A DNA stretch of 32,014 bases from Pseudomonadota bacterium (GCA_022360105.1 JAKSDL010000300.1:1-32014); one strand, 5' to 3'. Positions 1-7,977 are shown, counted from the stretch's first letter. Notes: a model not told the origin generated them from the sequence alone. Program-made: numbers and translations.

Positions 1-1
1 C

Positions 2-199
2 ATTATCAGGGTTAAGATCGATTGGGCAGACAACCATCGGCTCTTGATTATGTTTAACCATCTTTCAAATCGCTCTGCTTTCATAAGGGATTGTGTTGTT
101 GAATTAAAAGAGAAGGAATATAGCTTTCCTTCTCTAGCTAAAGGAGTGAATTTTAAAGAGAAAACATTGCAAAGGGCTTGTGCTTCTTGCACATTGTGA
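2..199 (+). CDS. Possible 3' end of a small protein gene (partial, start outside window)
   Basis: A frame open from the left edge runs 65 codons to a TGA at 197-199. The spacing of hydrophobic residues around HRLLIMF, then an Asp-containing stretch, EYSF and a late NFK loosely recalls small DUF2442-type proteins, but the usual NGE turn is absent. An open frame this short could arise by chance in AT-rich DNA, so this is a weak call. A hairpin with a T-run at 351-375 could end this transcript. If real, it may be a degraded copy, because the tail after NFK does not look like the family. Confidence 0.28.
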   Translation: MIRVKIDWADNHRLLIMFNHLSNRSAFIRDCVVELKEKEYSFPSLAKGVNFKEKTLQRACASCTL

Positions 200-350
200 G
201 TTCTCAGTGTCCGCTTATCAGCAATTTAAGGACCAATGATTGGTAATGATCGATAAAGCGACGTTTTATCGGGTTGGGCTTAATGAATGGTAAGGTCTTT
301 CTTAAAAATGAGGATGAAAAGGGAAGCTTGGGTGGTGGATTTGAATCAAC

Positions 351-375
351 AAGTGGTGGATATCAACCACTTTTT
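351..375 (+). terminator. Stem-loop with T-run, possible plus-strand terminator
   Basis: AAGTGGT (351-357) pairs with ACCACTT (366-372) around an 8-base loop, and five T follow on the plus strand (371-375). It abuts the stop codon of the minus-strand response regulator (TAA at 374-376). On the minus strand no T-run follows, so it is better placed to stop plus-strand transcription from the left. GTGGTGGAT is present twice here (332-340 and 353-361). Confidence 0.4.
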
Positions 376-1732
376 ATATCTGGTGCTTTTCCAGTCTGTA
401 ACGCAGTGTGTTGCGTGAAATTTTAAGTAGTTCTGCAGCCTTGGATTGATTACCGTCTGCCATATCCAGGGCTTTTACAAGCAGTGTTTTTTCAACTTCT
501 TCCAGAGAAATGCCATCAGCAGGGAAGGGGAGATCCAGGTAAGATGGTTGGCTGGTAAACATATCCTGATCGATTACAAGGTCTGACGGGCGAATTTTTC
601 CTTCCTTGCAAACGATAATGGCTCTTTCCAGGCAATTTCTCAATTCCCGAACATTACCCGGCCAATTATGGGCTTGCAGGATATCCATAGCTTCAGGAGC
701 TACGCTTTCAATTTTTTTCCCGATTTCTTCGTCGAGAATACTTACAAATCTCTCGACCAGAAGGGGAATATCCACCCTGTGTTCCCGCAGCGGAATTGTC
801 TGGATCGGGTAAACATTTAACCTGTAATACAAATCCATGCGAAAATGACCTTCCAGAACCTGTTGTTTCAAATTTTTATTTGTGGCTGCAATGATTCGTG
901 TGTCGACCTTACTTGATTTGGTGCTGCCCAAGGATTCAAACGACTTTTCTTCTAAAACGCGAAGCATTTTAACCTGTAAATCGGGACTCATATCTCCGAC
1001 TTCATCCAGGAAAAAAGTCCCCCTATTGGCCTGCTCCAGTTTTCCAGGCTTTTTTTTGTGAGCGCCGGTAAAAGCACCTTTTTCAAATCCAAACAACTCG
1101 CTTTCCAGTAAGCTTTCCGGAAAAGCGCCACAATTTACAGCGACGAACGGAGCTGCTGCGCGTTGGCTGTTGTAGTGAATCATACGAGCAATCAGTTCTT
1201 TTCCGGTTCCGCTTTCCCCTTGTATGAGGACAGTTGACGAAGTAGCGGCCACTTCCAGCACCTGGTTTCTAATGTTTTCGATTTGGGAGGAATTTCCAAT
1301 AAAATTCTTGTATTCATAACCGACCTGAATGGCTTTCCGAAGAGTTGTATTTTCATTTTTAAGAGTTGAGAAATCCAGGGCTTTAGCGACGATGAGTTTG
1401 ATTTCCTCATTCTCAAAGGGTTTGGAAATATAATCATACGCACCAACCTTAATTGCGTTCACGGCAGATTCAATACTGCCATATGCAGTAATCACTATAA
1501 TTGGAATATCCGGGGCTGTTTGTCGGATCAGCTTGATCAACTCAAGTCCGTCCATTACCGGCATAATGAGATCGGTGATAACCAGGCTGTAATCGTGAAT
1601 TTGGAACAGTTCCCAGGCCTTTTTACCATTTTCTGCCGTATCAATAGTATACCCGGCGTCAGATAGAACGATTTGCAGGATTCTTCTTAATTTAGCTTCA
1701 TCATCTACAATCAGGATTCGAAAGTCCTTCAT
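374..1732 (-). CDS. Sigma-54-dependent response regulator, NtrC family
   Basis: This is a cytoplasmic transcription activator that should be phosphorylated by the kinase encoded just upstream and then open sigma-54 promoters. Domains in order: receiver (about 3-118; acidic pair D10/D11, phospho-acceptor D54, T82, K104); AAA+ domain (about 143-375; Walker A GESGTGKE at 172-179, intact GAFTGA loop at 219-224, Walker B FFLDEVGD at 240-247, WPGNVREL at 357-364); Fis-type helix-turn-helix at about 415-450. Its 452 residues are normal for the family. The intact GAFTGA loop argues for real sigma-54 contact. It is the last gene of a three-gene minus-strand operon, 18 bp after the kinase stop, with a GAGG about 11 bases before ATG. 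The target genes are not evident here: I saw no convincing -24/-12 promoter nearby. Confidence 0.95.
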   Translation of the reverse strand: MKDFRILIVDDEAKLRRILQIVLSDAGYTIDTAENGKKAWELFQIHDYSLVITDLIMPVMDGLELIKLIRQTAPDIPIIVITAYGSIESAVNAIKVGAYDYISKPFENEEIKLIVAKALDFSTLKNENTTLRKAIQVGYEYKNFIGNSSQIENIRNQVLEVAATSSTVLIQGESGTGKELIARMIHYNSQRAAAPFVAVNCGAFPESLLESELFGFEKGAFTGAHKKKPGKLEQANRGTFFLDEVGDMSPDLQVKMLRVLEEKSFESLGSTKSSKVDTRIIAATNKNLKQQVLEGHFRMDLYYRLNVYPIQTIPLREHRVDIPLLVERFVSILDEEIGKKIESVAPEAMDILQAHNWPGNVRELRNCLERAIIVCKEGKIRPSDLVIDQDMFTSQPSYLDLPFPADGISLEEVEKTLLVKALDMADGNQSKAAELLKISRNTLRYRLEKHQI

Positions 1733-1750
1733 TAATGGTGTTTCCTCTAT

Positions 1751-3235
1751 TTATGTTGAAGGCAGAAAAATGGAAAATCGTGCGCCTTTTTCCTTGATGT
1801 TTTCAACCAGTATTTTTCCCTGGTAGTTTTCTACAATTCGGTTCACATTTGAAAGGCCCAAACCTGTGCCATTCTTTTTAGTGGTGAAGAATGGCTCCAG
1901 TACCTTAGGCAAATCAGCAGGTGGGATACCAATACCTGTATCCTCAAATCGCAACACAGTATACCTGGTGTCAGGCAGCGTATCTTTGATACCCAGCCTT
2001 TCCATGTCCCGGGGTAAGACAATATCGGTTTCGACGGTAATCATCCCCCCATCCTGCATGGCGTCGCAGGAATTGATAATCATATTGAGGGCTATCTGTC
2101 GAATCAGTTCATTGTCTATCATTAAAGGAGGAATGCGATCGCTGAATCGTCTGTTAATTTTGATTTTTTGCCGGCTGTTTTTCTGTGATTCCCAGAATTG
2201 AATGCTATCTTCCAATACCGAATTGATATCGATGGCTTTGAGGTTTTTGTTATGTGGCTTGGCATGGTCTAACAACACACGCACCTTGCCGGACAAACGA
2301 TTTATCTCCTCAATGATATATTCTCCTACCTCGGCTTTGATAACAGGATCAGATCTTTTATCCACAAATATCTGGGCGGATCCTTTGATGATGCTTAAAG
2401 GATTTTTGATTTCATGAGCAATTCTCGCTGCCAGCTCACCCAGGGCAGCCATTTTTTCTTTTTCTATTAGGCGCTGATAGGTTTGTTGAAGCTCCTCTTT
2501 ATTCGCTCTTAGTGAATAAGACATATGGTTGAACGTTTTAGCCAGGGCTCCGAATTCATCCATGGTTTCTATCTGAATCTCCTGCTGTAGGTCTCCATCG
2601 GCGATGGTTCGCATGCTATGAATGAATTTTTCTATCGGTCCGGTAATAAGGCGACTAAGAACAAAGGCGACTCCAATTCCGATAACAATGGATATCAACC
2701 CGGTTGCAAGGACAATATAGATATTCTTTCTTACTTCCCGATCCAGGTGCTCCAAAGAAAAACCGATTCTGACCCGACCCCAAGGTCTGTTGTCAATTAA
2801 AGCATTAGCCTGAATATCGTTTACGTTGATCTGTAAGCGGGGGTTCATATAGGTCTGAATTAAATTGGGTACATCCCCGGACGTTTTGTTTCCAAGTATT
2901 TCCGGAGGAATCAATGCCAGGGCTGATTCGCTTTGCACCAGGACCTGGTTATTTTTGTCAGAAATAACAATATATATCACAGATTCTTTTTGAATCAGTG
3001 TTTGGACACGCTGATTGAGAGTAAAAAAATCGTGTTTTATAATAGGATCTATGCTGCTTTGAGCAAGGGTTTGTACCAGAATCAATCCTTCATCCCTGGC
3101 TTGTTGAATATAGTCATTATACCAGCGATAGTGATTTGCCACGGATAAAATTGTGATTGTGACAATAATCACAAAAACAAACGCAGTCGTTATGCGGGTT
3201 CTAAGGCTGATATTTCTTTTTTTTAATATAGCCAT
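1751..3235 (-). CDS. Membrane sensor histidine kinase (HAMP, HisKA, HATPase)
   Basis: Inner-membrane kinase of 494 residues. A basic N-terminus precedes TM1 (about 15-33), then a periplasmic sensor region (about 35-171), TM2 (about 173-194), HAMP (about 195-247), a coiled linker, and the HisKA domain with H274 in ARIAHEIKNPLS. The HATPase domain has the N box NMIINSCDAM (384-393), G1 DTGIGIP (432-438) and G2 GTGLGL (456-461). It should phosphorylate D54 of the regulator that follows. Its ATG lies inside the 3' end of the binding-protein gene (13-base overlap), with no Shine-Dalgarno sequence of its own apart from an A-rich stretch, so translation is probably coupled. The periplasmic loop may receive the signal from the PhnD-like protein; that is inference from gene order. 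Confidence 0.95.
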   Translation of the reverse strand: MAILKKRNISLRTRITTAFVFVIIVTITILSVANHYRWYNDYIQQARDEGLILVQTLAQSSIDPIIKHDFFTLNQRVQTLIQKESVIYIVISDKNNQVLVQSESALALIPPEILGNKTSGDVPNLIQTYMNPRLQINVNDIQANALIDNRPWGRVRIGFSLEHLDREVRKNIYIVLATGLISIVIGIGVAFVLSRLITGPIEKFIHSMRTIADGDLQQEIQIETMDEFGALAKTFNHMSYSLRANKEELQQTYQRLIEKEKMAALGELAARIAHEIKNPLSIIKGSAQIFVDKRSDPVIKAEVGEYIIEEINRLSGKVRVLLDHAKPHNKNLKAIDINSVLEDSIQFWESQKNSRQKIKINRRFSDRIPPLMIDNELIRQIALNMIINSCDAMQDGGMITVETDIVLPRDMERLGIKDTLPDTRYTVLRFEDTGIGIPPADLPKVLEPFFTTKKNGTGLGLSNVNRIVENYQGKILVENIKEKGARFSIFLPST

Positions 3236-3241
3236 TTTTTT
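3205..3241 (-). promoter_or_regulatory. A7 heptamer and hairpin at the binding protein/kinase gene overlap
   Basis: On the minus strand, A-AAA-AAA (3241 down to 3235) is phased as X_XXY_YYZ in the binding-protein frame. Its last A is the first base of the kinase ATG. Directly after it GGCT+ATATT (3233-3225) can pair with AATAT+C+AGCC (3214-3205), nine pairs with one bulged C, around a loop that holds a second A8 run. The stem covers the kinase start codon, so it may tune reinitiation. See findings for the frameshift reading and the topology argument against it. Confidence 0.4.
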
Positions 3242-4143
3242 GCTTGTCGGACGATTTCATAGTCGCTGTCAAATGCTTCTTCGAAACCTTCGATTTGAAT
3301 ATGACCGGATAAGGCTTGTGTATCTTCCGTCTTGCCTACTTGCAGCAGAGCAGCTTTAACAGCCTCCCTCAAGTCGCTGTCCAGGCTTCCCCTGACACTG
3401 ACCGGCCCCAAATAAAGCGGTTCTGATTTCCAGATAATTTTAAGGTCTTTAATTTCCTTCTTTTCCGGTCTCCATCGGGTTATGGAAATAGCAGCTCCAA
3501 CCACGTTGCCGGTATGAACAGCAAGCAACGCCGAATCATGGGTCTCGGTGTGGATCACCTTTGAAAAATATGACTCCGGTTTTCCAATACCTCTTTGCCG
3601 CATCATGGCATTTGGTAACAGGTACCCGGATGTAGAACGCTTGCTGGCAAATGCGAATGATTTTCCTTTCAGATCTTCAATAGCATTGATACCACTATCT
3701 TTCCTGACAATGATGATACTGCTGTAGGAAGAGGTGCCGAATTTTTTTCGACGAACCAGGGGCCGAATGTCTGCTTCTTCTGAAGCCAGGATATACATAT
3801 AGGCGCCGGTAAAACAGATATCAATCTCTGCGTTTACCAGGGCCGTAATTATTTCTTGATAGGTAGATCTAAACACCATTTCCACAGGCATATCCAGCTG
3901 TTTGGAAAGATAGTCTGCCAGGGGTTGCCACTTCCTGACCATAAAGACAGCGTTTCCCTGGGGAACAAAACCCAGGTAAAGCGTTTTTGGCTGATGTTGA
4001 GTCTGTGAACCGGCTGGTGTGCTTGGGATGGTCTCTTTTTTCTCACTGAGTGAAGGATTCACCAGGAAAACGGTCAATAGTCCCAAACTTAAAACAGTGA
4101 TAACCAGCAGAACAATCGATTTTTTAGGTTTCATTTTGCGCAT
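3223..4143 (-). CDS. PhnD-like periplasmic substrate-binding protein, probable sensor
   Basis: This resembles the phosphate/phosphite/phosphonate-type substrate-binding proteins. There is an N-terminal hydrophobic segment (about 9-28; signal peptide or anchor, no lipobox Cys), a short Ser/Thr/Gln linker, and the binding fold from about 55 (LYLGFVPQGN; WQPLADYLSK; ALVNAEIDICFTG; DLKGKSFAFASKRSTSGYL). Its 306 residues are typical. No permease or ATPase gene is adjacent. Instead it is the first gene of an operon with a histidine kinase and an NtrC-type regulator, so it more likely presents a small anion to the kinase than feeds a transporter. The ligand cannot be read from the sequence. The start at 4143 has GAAGAG just upstream; M4 is an alternative. 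The stop codon lies 10 bases past the kinase start. Confidence 0.88.
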   Translation of the reverse strand: MRKMKPKKSIVLLVITVLSLGLLTVFLVNPSLSEKKETIPSTPAGSQTQHQPKTLYLGFVPQGNAVFMVRKWQPLADYLSKQLDMPVEMVFRSTYQEIITALVNAEIDICFTGAYMYILASEEADIRPLVRRKKFGTSSYSSIIIVRKDSGINAIEDLKGKSFAFASKRSTSGYLLPNAMMRQRGIGKPESYFSKVIHTETHDSALLAVHTGNVVGAAISITRWRPEKKEIKDLKIIWKSEPLYLGPVSVRGSLDSDLREAVKAALLQVGKTEDTQALSGHIQIEGFEEAFDSDYEIVRQAKKWLY

Positions 4144-4496
4144 CTCTTCTATTGGGCAACTCTCATACTTCCCATGGTCATACTTGTTTGACCATGAATT
4201 TGATTTTAGGAGTAATCCAAGATGTCACCTCGTTATACTACCTGGTTTATTAATTTGGAAGTGATTAGCTCCATCGATTCTTTTTCCAAACATTTGTTGT
4301 AGGAAAGTGACAACTACAAAAACCATGCCGGTCCGCTATCAACTTAAATTGAACCTTGATCCAATGGGAAGCTTTGTATCCACGATTTCCTTAAATTCTT
4401 CTTATATCAAAGGACAACCTTGAAATGGAGGCTTGAAGCATTTAACGTGGTACTTATTTATGTAGGAGAATTTGAAAATCAGCCAAAAGGAGTGGC
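4144..4496. other. Divergent intergenic region, 353 bp
   Basis: This separates the minus-strand sensor operon from the plus-strand transporter operon. No gene was seen. It holds a perfect 8+8 inverted repeat at 4173-4196, a minus-strand TATAAC (4237-4232) that could be a -10 box for the sensor operon but lacks a good -35, and alternative short stems around 4296-4319 (GTTGT/ACAAC and TTGTAG/CTACAA). A search by eye for GG-N10-GC sigma-54 promoters found none that was convincing. Confidence 0.6.
4173..4196. promoter_or_regulatory. Perfect inverted repeat, candidate operator or leader stem
   Basis: CATGGTCA (4173-4180) and TGACCATG (4189-4196) are exact reverse complements separated by 8 bases. 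The repeat lies 30 bp upstream of the PhnD-like start. The 24-bp span and 16-bp centre spacing suit a dimeric DNA-binding regulator. If transcription starts upstream of it, it would also form an 8-bp stem in the leader RNA. Confidence 0.45.
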
Positions 4497-5483
4497 TTGT
4501 TAAATTTCTTAAAAAATCAGTGGTTTATTCTTGCACTCATCCTATCCGTTATTCTGGGCATGATCTTTCCACAAGCCGCGGTGTTGAATGATGGCAGCAG
4601 GGTTACAACCGTTATTGTGGCGTTGGTGTTTCTGGGAATGGGCTTTACGTTACCTTCCGAATCCCTGTTGATCGGTCTGGCGAAATGGAAGATCCATCTG
4701 TTTATCCAGTTTTTTATTTTTGCTTTCATCCCCATATTTTTTATCTTCACCATTCCTATCTTTAAATCGATCATTTCCACAGAGATTTATATAGGACTAT
4801 TGGCATTGGCTGTATTACCCACCACCATTTCCACATGTTCGGTATTTACCCAGATAAGTGACGGCGATGTTGTATTGACCTTGTTTAACGCTTCATTTTC
4901 CAATGTCATCGGTGTGTTTGTTTCGCCCATACTGCTTTCCTTGCTTCTTCGAGAGGTAGGACGTGCAATGCCAATGTCTGTCTTAATTGCCATCATAACA
5001 GGTCTGGCATTGAAAATGATGTTACCCCTGTTGATAGGTCAAATCTTACGATTCGTTTTTTTAAAGACCACAGCCAAGTTAAAAAAAACCATCGGAGTGA
5101 TCAGCAATCTTTTGATATTGACGATTGTATTTTTTTCACTGGCTGAATCTGCAGCAACACCAATGCTTTGGCAGAACTTGCGGTCAATGTTTATCCCTGT
5201 AGTTTATTTGACGATTGTTCACCTGGTTTTGATAGGGATAGCAACCGGTTGTGCACGGGTATTTAAGTTTACCGGCCCTGAAACCATTTCTGTCATGTAT
5301 GCTGCACCTCAAAAAACCCTGGCCATGGGTATTCCTTTGTTGTCAGCCTACTTTGCCGATGACCCTTTGGTCTTGGGTATTGCCATTTTACCCCTGTTGT
5401 TTTATCACCCCTGGGAACTGTTTATCTCCGGTGTTCTTAAATCTTTACCAATTGTTGAAAAATGGGGGAAAAAAGCGAACTAA
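4497..5483 (+). CDS. SBF-like (bile acid:sodium symporter superfamily) membrane transporter
   Basis: A very hydrophobic 328-residue protein with about nine or ten predicted membrane segments. It matches the SBF-like/YfeH-type branch of the bile acid:sodium symporter superfamily. Signature stretches are LALAVLPTTISTCSVFTQ (about 100-117), the conserved acid region NASFSNVIGVFVSPILL, and YAAPQKTLAMGIPL near residue 270, which is diagnostic of this branch. The transported solute is unknown. The start is TTG at 4497, supported by AAGGAG at 4487-4492 with a 4-base spacer; no ATG fits as well. A Ntn-hydrolase gene follows 32 bp later on the same strand, so the two are probably cotranscribed. Confidence 0.9.
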   Translation: MLNFLKNQWFILALILSVILGMIFPQAAVLNDGSRVTTVIVALVFLGMGFTLPSESLLIGLAKWKIHLFIQFFIFAFIPIFFIFTIPIFKSIISTEIYIGLLALAVLPTTISTCSVFTQISDGDVVLTLFNASFSNVIGVFVSPILLSLLLREVGRAMPMSVLIAIITGLALKMMLPLLIGQILRFVFLKTTAKLKKTIGVISNLLILTIVFFSLAESAATPMLWQNLRSMFIPVVYLTIVHLVLIGIATGCARVFKFTGPETISVMYAAPQKTLAMGIPLLSAYFADDPLVLGIAILPLLFYHPWELFISGVLKSLPIVEKWGKKAN

Positions 5484-5515
5484 GTCAATCTAATTCCGCA
5501 CAAATTGGAGAATGT

Positions 5516-7156
5516 ATGGATATACTCAGTAACGATAACTACACATCGCGCAGATCCTGTGCCTTGTCTTCCAAAGGAATGGTAGCCTCCAGTCAGTATC
5601 TTGCGACGCAGGCTGGTCTGAAGATTCTGGCAAAAGGCGGTAATGCTGCCGATGCCGCTATTGCCGTTACAGCCTGTTTACAGGTAACTCAGCCGTGTTC
5701 TACCGGGTTGGGAGGAGATTGTTTTGTGCTCTATTATGATTGCGCCTCCGGAAAGATAGCTGCACTGAACGGGTCAGGTCGTGCCGGAAAAAGACTCACC
5801 ATAGAAAGAATGAAAAAAGTTGGTTTTGGCGAAAGAATAGCCATTGACTCTGCTCATACAGTCACAATCCCAGGGGCTCCAGCCGCATGGGTTGACTTCC
5901 ATTCACGATTCGGTGAGCTTCCAATGAGTGTTGTTTTGGAACCTGCAATTGCGCTTGCTGAAGAAGGATTTCCAGTCGCCCAATACACAGCGTTATGGTG
6001 GCAGCAGGGTGCTAAAGATCAACTGTCAAAACACAGGCATGGTCATGAGTTAACGATTGATAATCGAGGCCCTGAACCAGGAGAACTCATACACCTGCCA
6101 AACCTGGCAAATTCCCTAAAAATCCTGGCAGAAGAAGGCAAAGAACCTTTTTACCAGGGCAGAATCGCCGAAAAAGTTATTGAGGCCGTTAATGAAGCTG
6201 GTGGAGATCTGATTACAGACGATTTTGCAGAACACAGGTCTACCTGGGTGGAACCGATCGGTATTGAGTTTAAAGGCAACACCGTTTGGGAATGTCCTCC
6301 CAATGGACAGGGATTGGCAGCTTTGATTGCATTAAATGTTGTGAAACATCTGGAACTTGAGGAAAGGGATTCAGTTGGCCGGTATCATCAGTTGATCGAA
6401 GCAATGAGAATAGGGTTTGCCGATGCGGCAGCCTATATTTGTGATCCGGAATTTGGTGATATACCTCTAGCCGACCTGCTTTCAGAAGCTTATGGCAAAG
6501 AGCGGGCTTCAACACTGAATCTAAACAACATGACGGTTCCGAGTCCCGGATTGTTTGAAAATCCTGGTGCAGCGGGAACTGATACGGTTTATTTTTGCAC
6601 TGCCGATCAGCACGGAAATGCCTGCTCGTTTATCAATAGCAATTTTATGGGGTTTGGGTCGGGTATTGTTCCGGAAGGTTGCGGTTATTCGCTTCAAAAC
6701 AGAGGACATGGATTTGTTTTGGAAGAAGGGCACCCCAATGCACTCGAACCGGGGAAACGACCCTACCATACAATTATTCCCGGGATGATTACCAACATGG
6801 ATGGAAGTCTGTTCTCAGCCTTTGGCGTTATGGGTGGAATGATGCAGCCACAAGGCCATCTGCAGGTAGCCGTTGGATTGTTACACGACCAATTGGACCC
6901 GCAGGGTGCTCTTGATGCGCCCAGGTTTCAACTTGCAGAAGGATTTCCGGACGGCGCAGTGATGCTGGAAAACCCTCTTCAGGGAGAGATATCAAAAGGG
7001 CTTGAAAAACGTAAGCATTCCATACAAATAACCTCAGGAAGGGACAGACATCTATTTGGCCTGGGGCAAGTCATCATGCGGAGAAAATCGGGAAATCATA
7101 ATGTTTATTGGGGTGGAAGTGATTCTCGTGGTGATGGGTGTGTGTTGGGATTATGA
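5516..7156 (+). CDS. Gamma-glutamyltransferase-like Ntn hydrolase (YwrD-type branch)
   Basis: Self-processing Ntn hydrolase of the gamma-glutamyltransferase/acylase superfamily. I chose ATG 5516 because GGAG stands 5 bases before it; an in-frame ATG at 5462 would overlap the transporter gene and adds 18 unlike residues. The large-subunit part has GMVASSQYLATQAGLKILAKGGNAADAAIAV-type signatures. The expected nucleophile and N-terminus of the small subunit is T357 (codon 6584-6586) in GTDTVYF, before ADQHGNACSFINSNF. Classical GGTs have GSPGG in the substrate pocket; here the region reads GVMGGMMQPQGH, as in GGT-like proteins whose glutamyl transfer is unproven. No signal peptide is seen, so it is probably cytoplasmic, whereas E. 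coli Ggt is periplasmic. It may process a compound imported by the preceding transporter. Confidence 0.9.
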   Translation: MDILSNDNYTSRRSCALSSKGMVASSQYLATQAGLKILAKGGNAADAAIAVTACLQVTQPCSTGLGGDCFVLYYDCASGKIAALNGSGRAGKRLTIERMKKVGFGERIAIDSAHTVTIPGAPAAWVDFHSRFGELPMSVVLEPAIALAEEGFPVAQYTALWWQQGAKDQLSKHRHGHELTIDNRGPEPGELIHLPNLANSLKILAEEGKEPFYQGRIAEKVIEAVNEAGGDLITDDFAEHRSTWVEPIGIEFKGNTVWECPPNGQGLAALIALNVVKHLELEERDSVGRYHQLIEAMRIGFADAAAYICDPEFGDIPLADLLSEAYGKERASTLNLNNMTVPSPGLFENPGAAGTDTVYFCTADQHGNACSFINSNFMGFGSGIVPEGCGYSLQNRGHGFVLEEGHPNALEPGKRPYHTIIPGMITNMDGSLFSAFGVMGGMMQPQGHLQVAVGLLHDQLDPQGALDAPRFQLAEGFPDGAVMLENPLQGEISKGLEKRKHSIQITSGRDRHLFGLGQVIMRRKSGNHNVYWGGSDSRGDGCVLGL

Positions 7157-7208
7157 CCTTAATCCTGAACTGGTTTCAACACTCTCATCACCCGATGACT
7201 TAATCGGT

Positions 7209-7964
7209 TCAAATCATAGCTGTTGGGGCTTTGGCCTCTTGAATTGCTGTCTTTAGGATTTTCCTTGTTCTGGCTAATTCGATTTTGATCTGGGAGCGAC
7301 CTGTTACTATATCGCCATGACCGGGCATGATGGCAAGAGGATTTAAGGCTTCGATTTTATCCAGGGAATGCAACCATGCATTCCAGTCCTTTTCCTTACC
7401 TATTTCCAAATTGGGAAGGTAAGAGCCGACGATACAATCACCTGTGAATAATACCTGATCAGATTTAAGATATAAGGAGAGATTGCATGGTGTATGTCCC
7501 GGGGTTTCGATAACCTGAATAACAACAGATCCCAAATCGAATTGGTACCCTTCGGCAATAGCAATATTGGGATTTGCCATTTTCGTTTTCAGAAAGAATG
7601 CATCTGCCTCCCTGGCTGCCCTGCGCACCGGGTTCACAATAGTATCGTTTAAATCGTGTTTATTGTTCTCAAAATCTTCTGAACTTCTTTGCAGACCGGC
7701 ATGGGCGTATATATCGATTCCCTTGTCGGAAAAATAACAATTGCCACCGATGTGATCAAAATGCGGTTCGGTATTTACGACAATCAAAGCATTATTCGGA
7801 TTTACACTGTTTACGTAACCATGGATGGTTTGGGCGGAAAGGTAATTAGATCCGGTATCTACGATTAACGTTGTGTGATCGCCAACAACGAATCCGGAAT
7901 TGACAACCCAGGGCGTTTCTGCCGCGAGTCCGGTTATTGCGTAGCAGTGATTTGATATTTTCAT
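7209..7964 (-). CDS. MBL-fold metal-dependent hydrolase
   Basis: A 251-residue metallo-beta-lactamase-fold protein. The zinc motif reads E66-P-H68-F-D70-H71-I-G-G instead of HxHxDH, followed by H157 (TPGHTPCNLSLY), D176 (FTGDCIVG) and H216 (MPGHGDIV). All ligands except the first His are present. Most close relatives are thiolester or lactone hydrolases, but the substrate is unknown, and the His-to-Glu change could alter metal site 1. The gene follows the HD-domain gene by 13 bp on the minus strand and probably shares its promoter. It has no clear Shine-Dalgarno sequence and no signal peptide. Confidence 0.9.
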   Translation of the reverse strand: MKISNHCYAITGLAAETPWVVNSGFVVGDHTTLIVDTGSNYLSAQTIHGYVNSVNPNNALIVVNTEPHFDHIGGNCYFSDKGIDIYAHAGLQRSSEDFENNKHDLNDTIVNPVRRAAREADAFFLKTKMANPNIAIAEGYQFDLGSVVIQVIETPGHTPCNLSLYLKSDQVLFTGDCIVGSYLPNLEIGKEKDWNAWLHSLDKIEALNPLAIMPGHGDIVTGRSQIKIELARTRKILKTAIQEAKAPTAMI

Positions 7965-7977
7965 ATCTGGTGTTTAT

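Noticed and set aside
4144..4496. Sigma-54 promoter for the transporter or sensor operon
   Set aside because: Several GG...GC pairs were checked (for example near 4365 and 4425) but the 10-base spacing and TGGCAC/TTGC context do not fit.
5462..5515. Longer start for the GGT-like gene
   Set aside because: ATG 5516 has GGAG five bases upstream. The longer form overlaps the transporter gene and adds 18 residues without signal-peptide character.
7192..7207. Five-pair stem between the convergent GGT-like and MBL-fold genes
   Set aside because: The stem is short (CCGAT/ATCGG), has a 6-base loop and no T-run on either strand; too weak to call a terminator.
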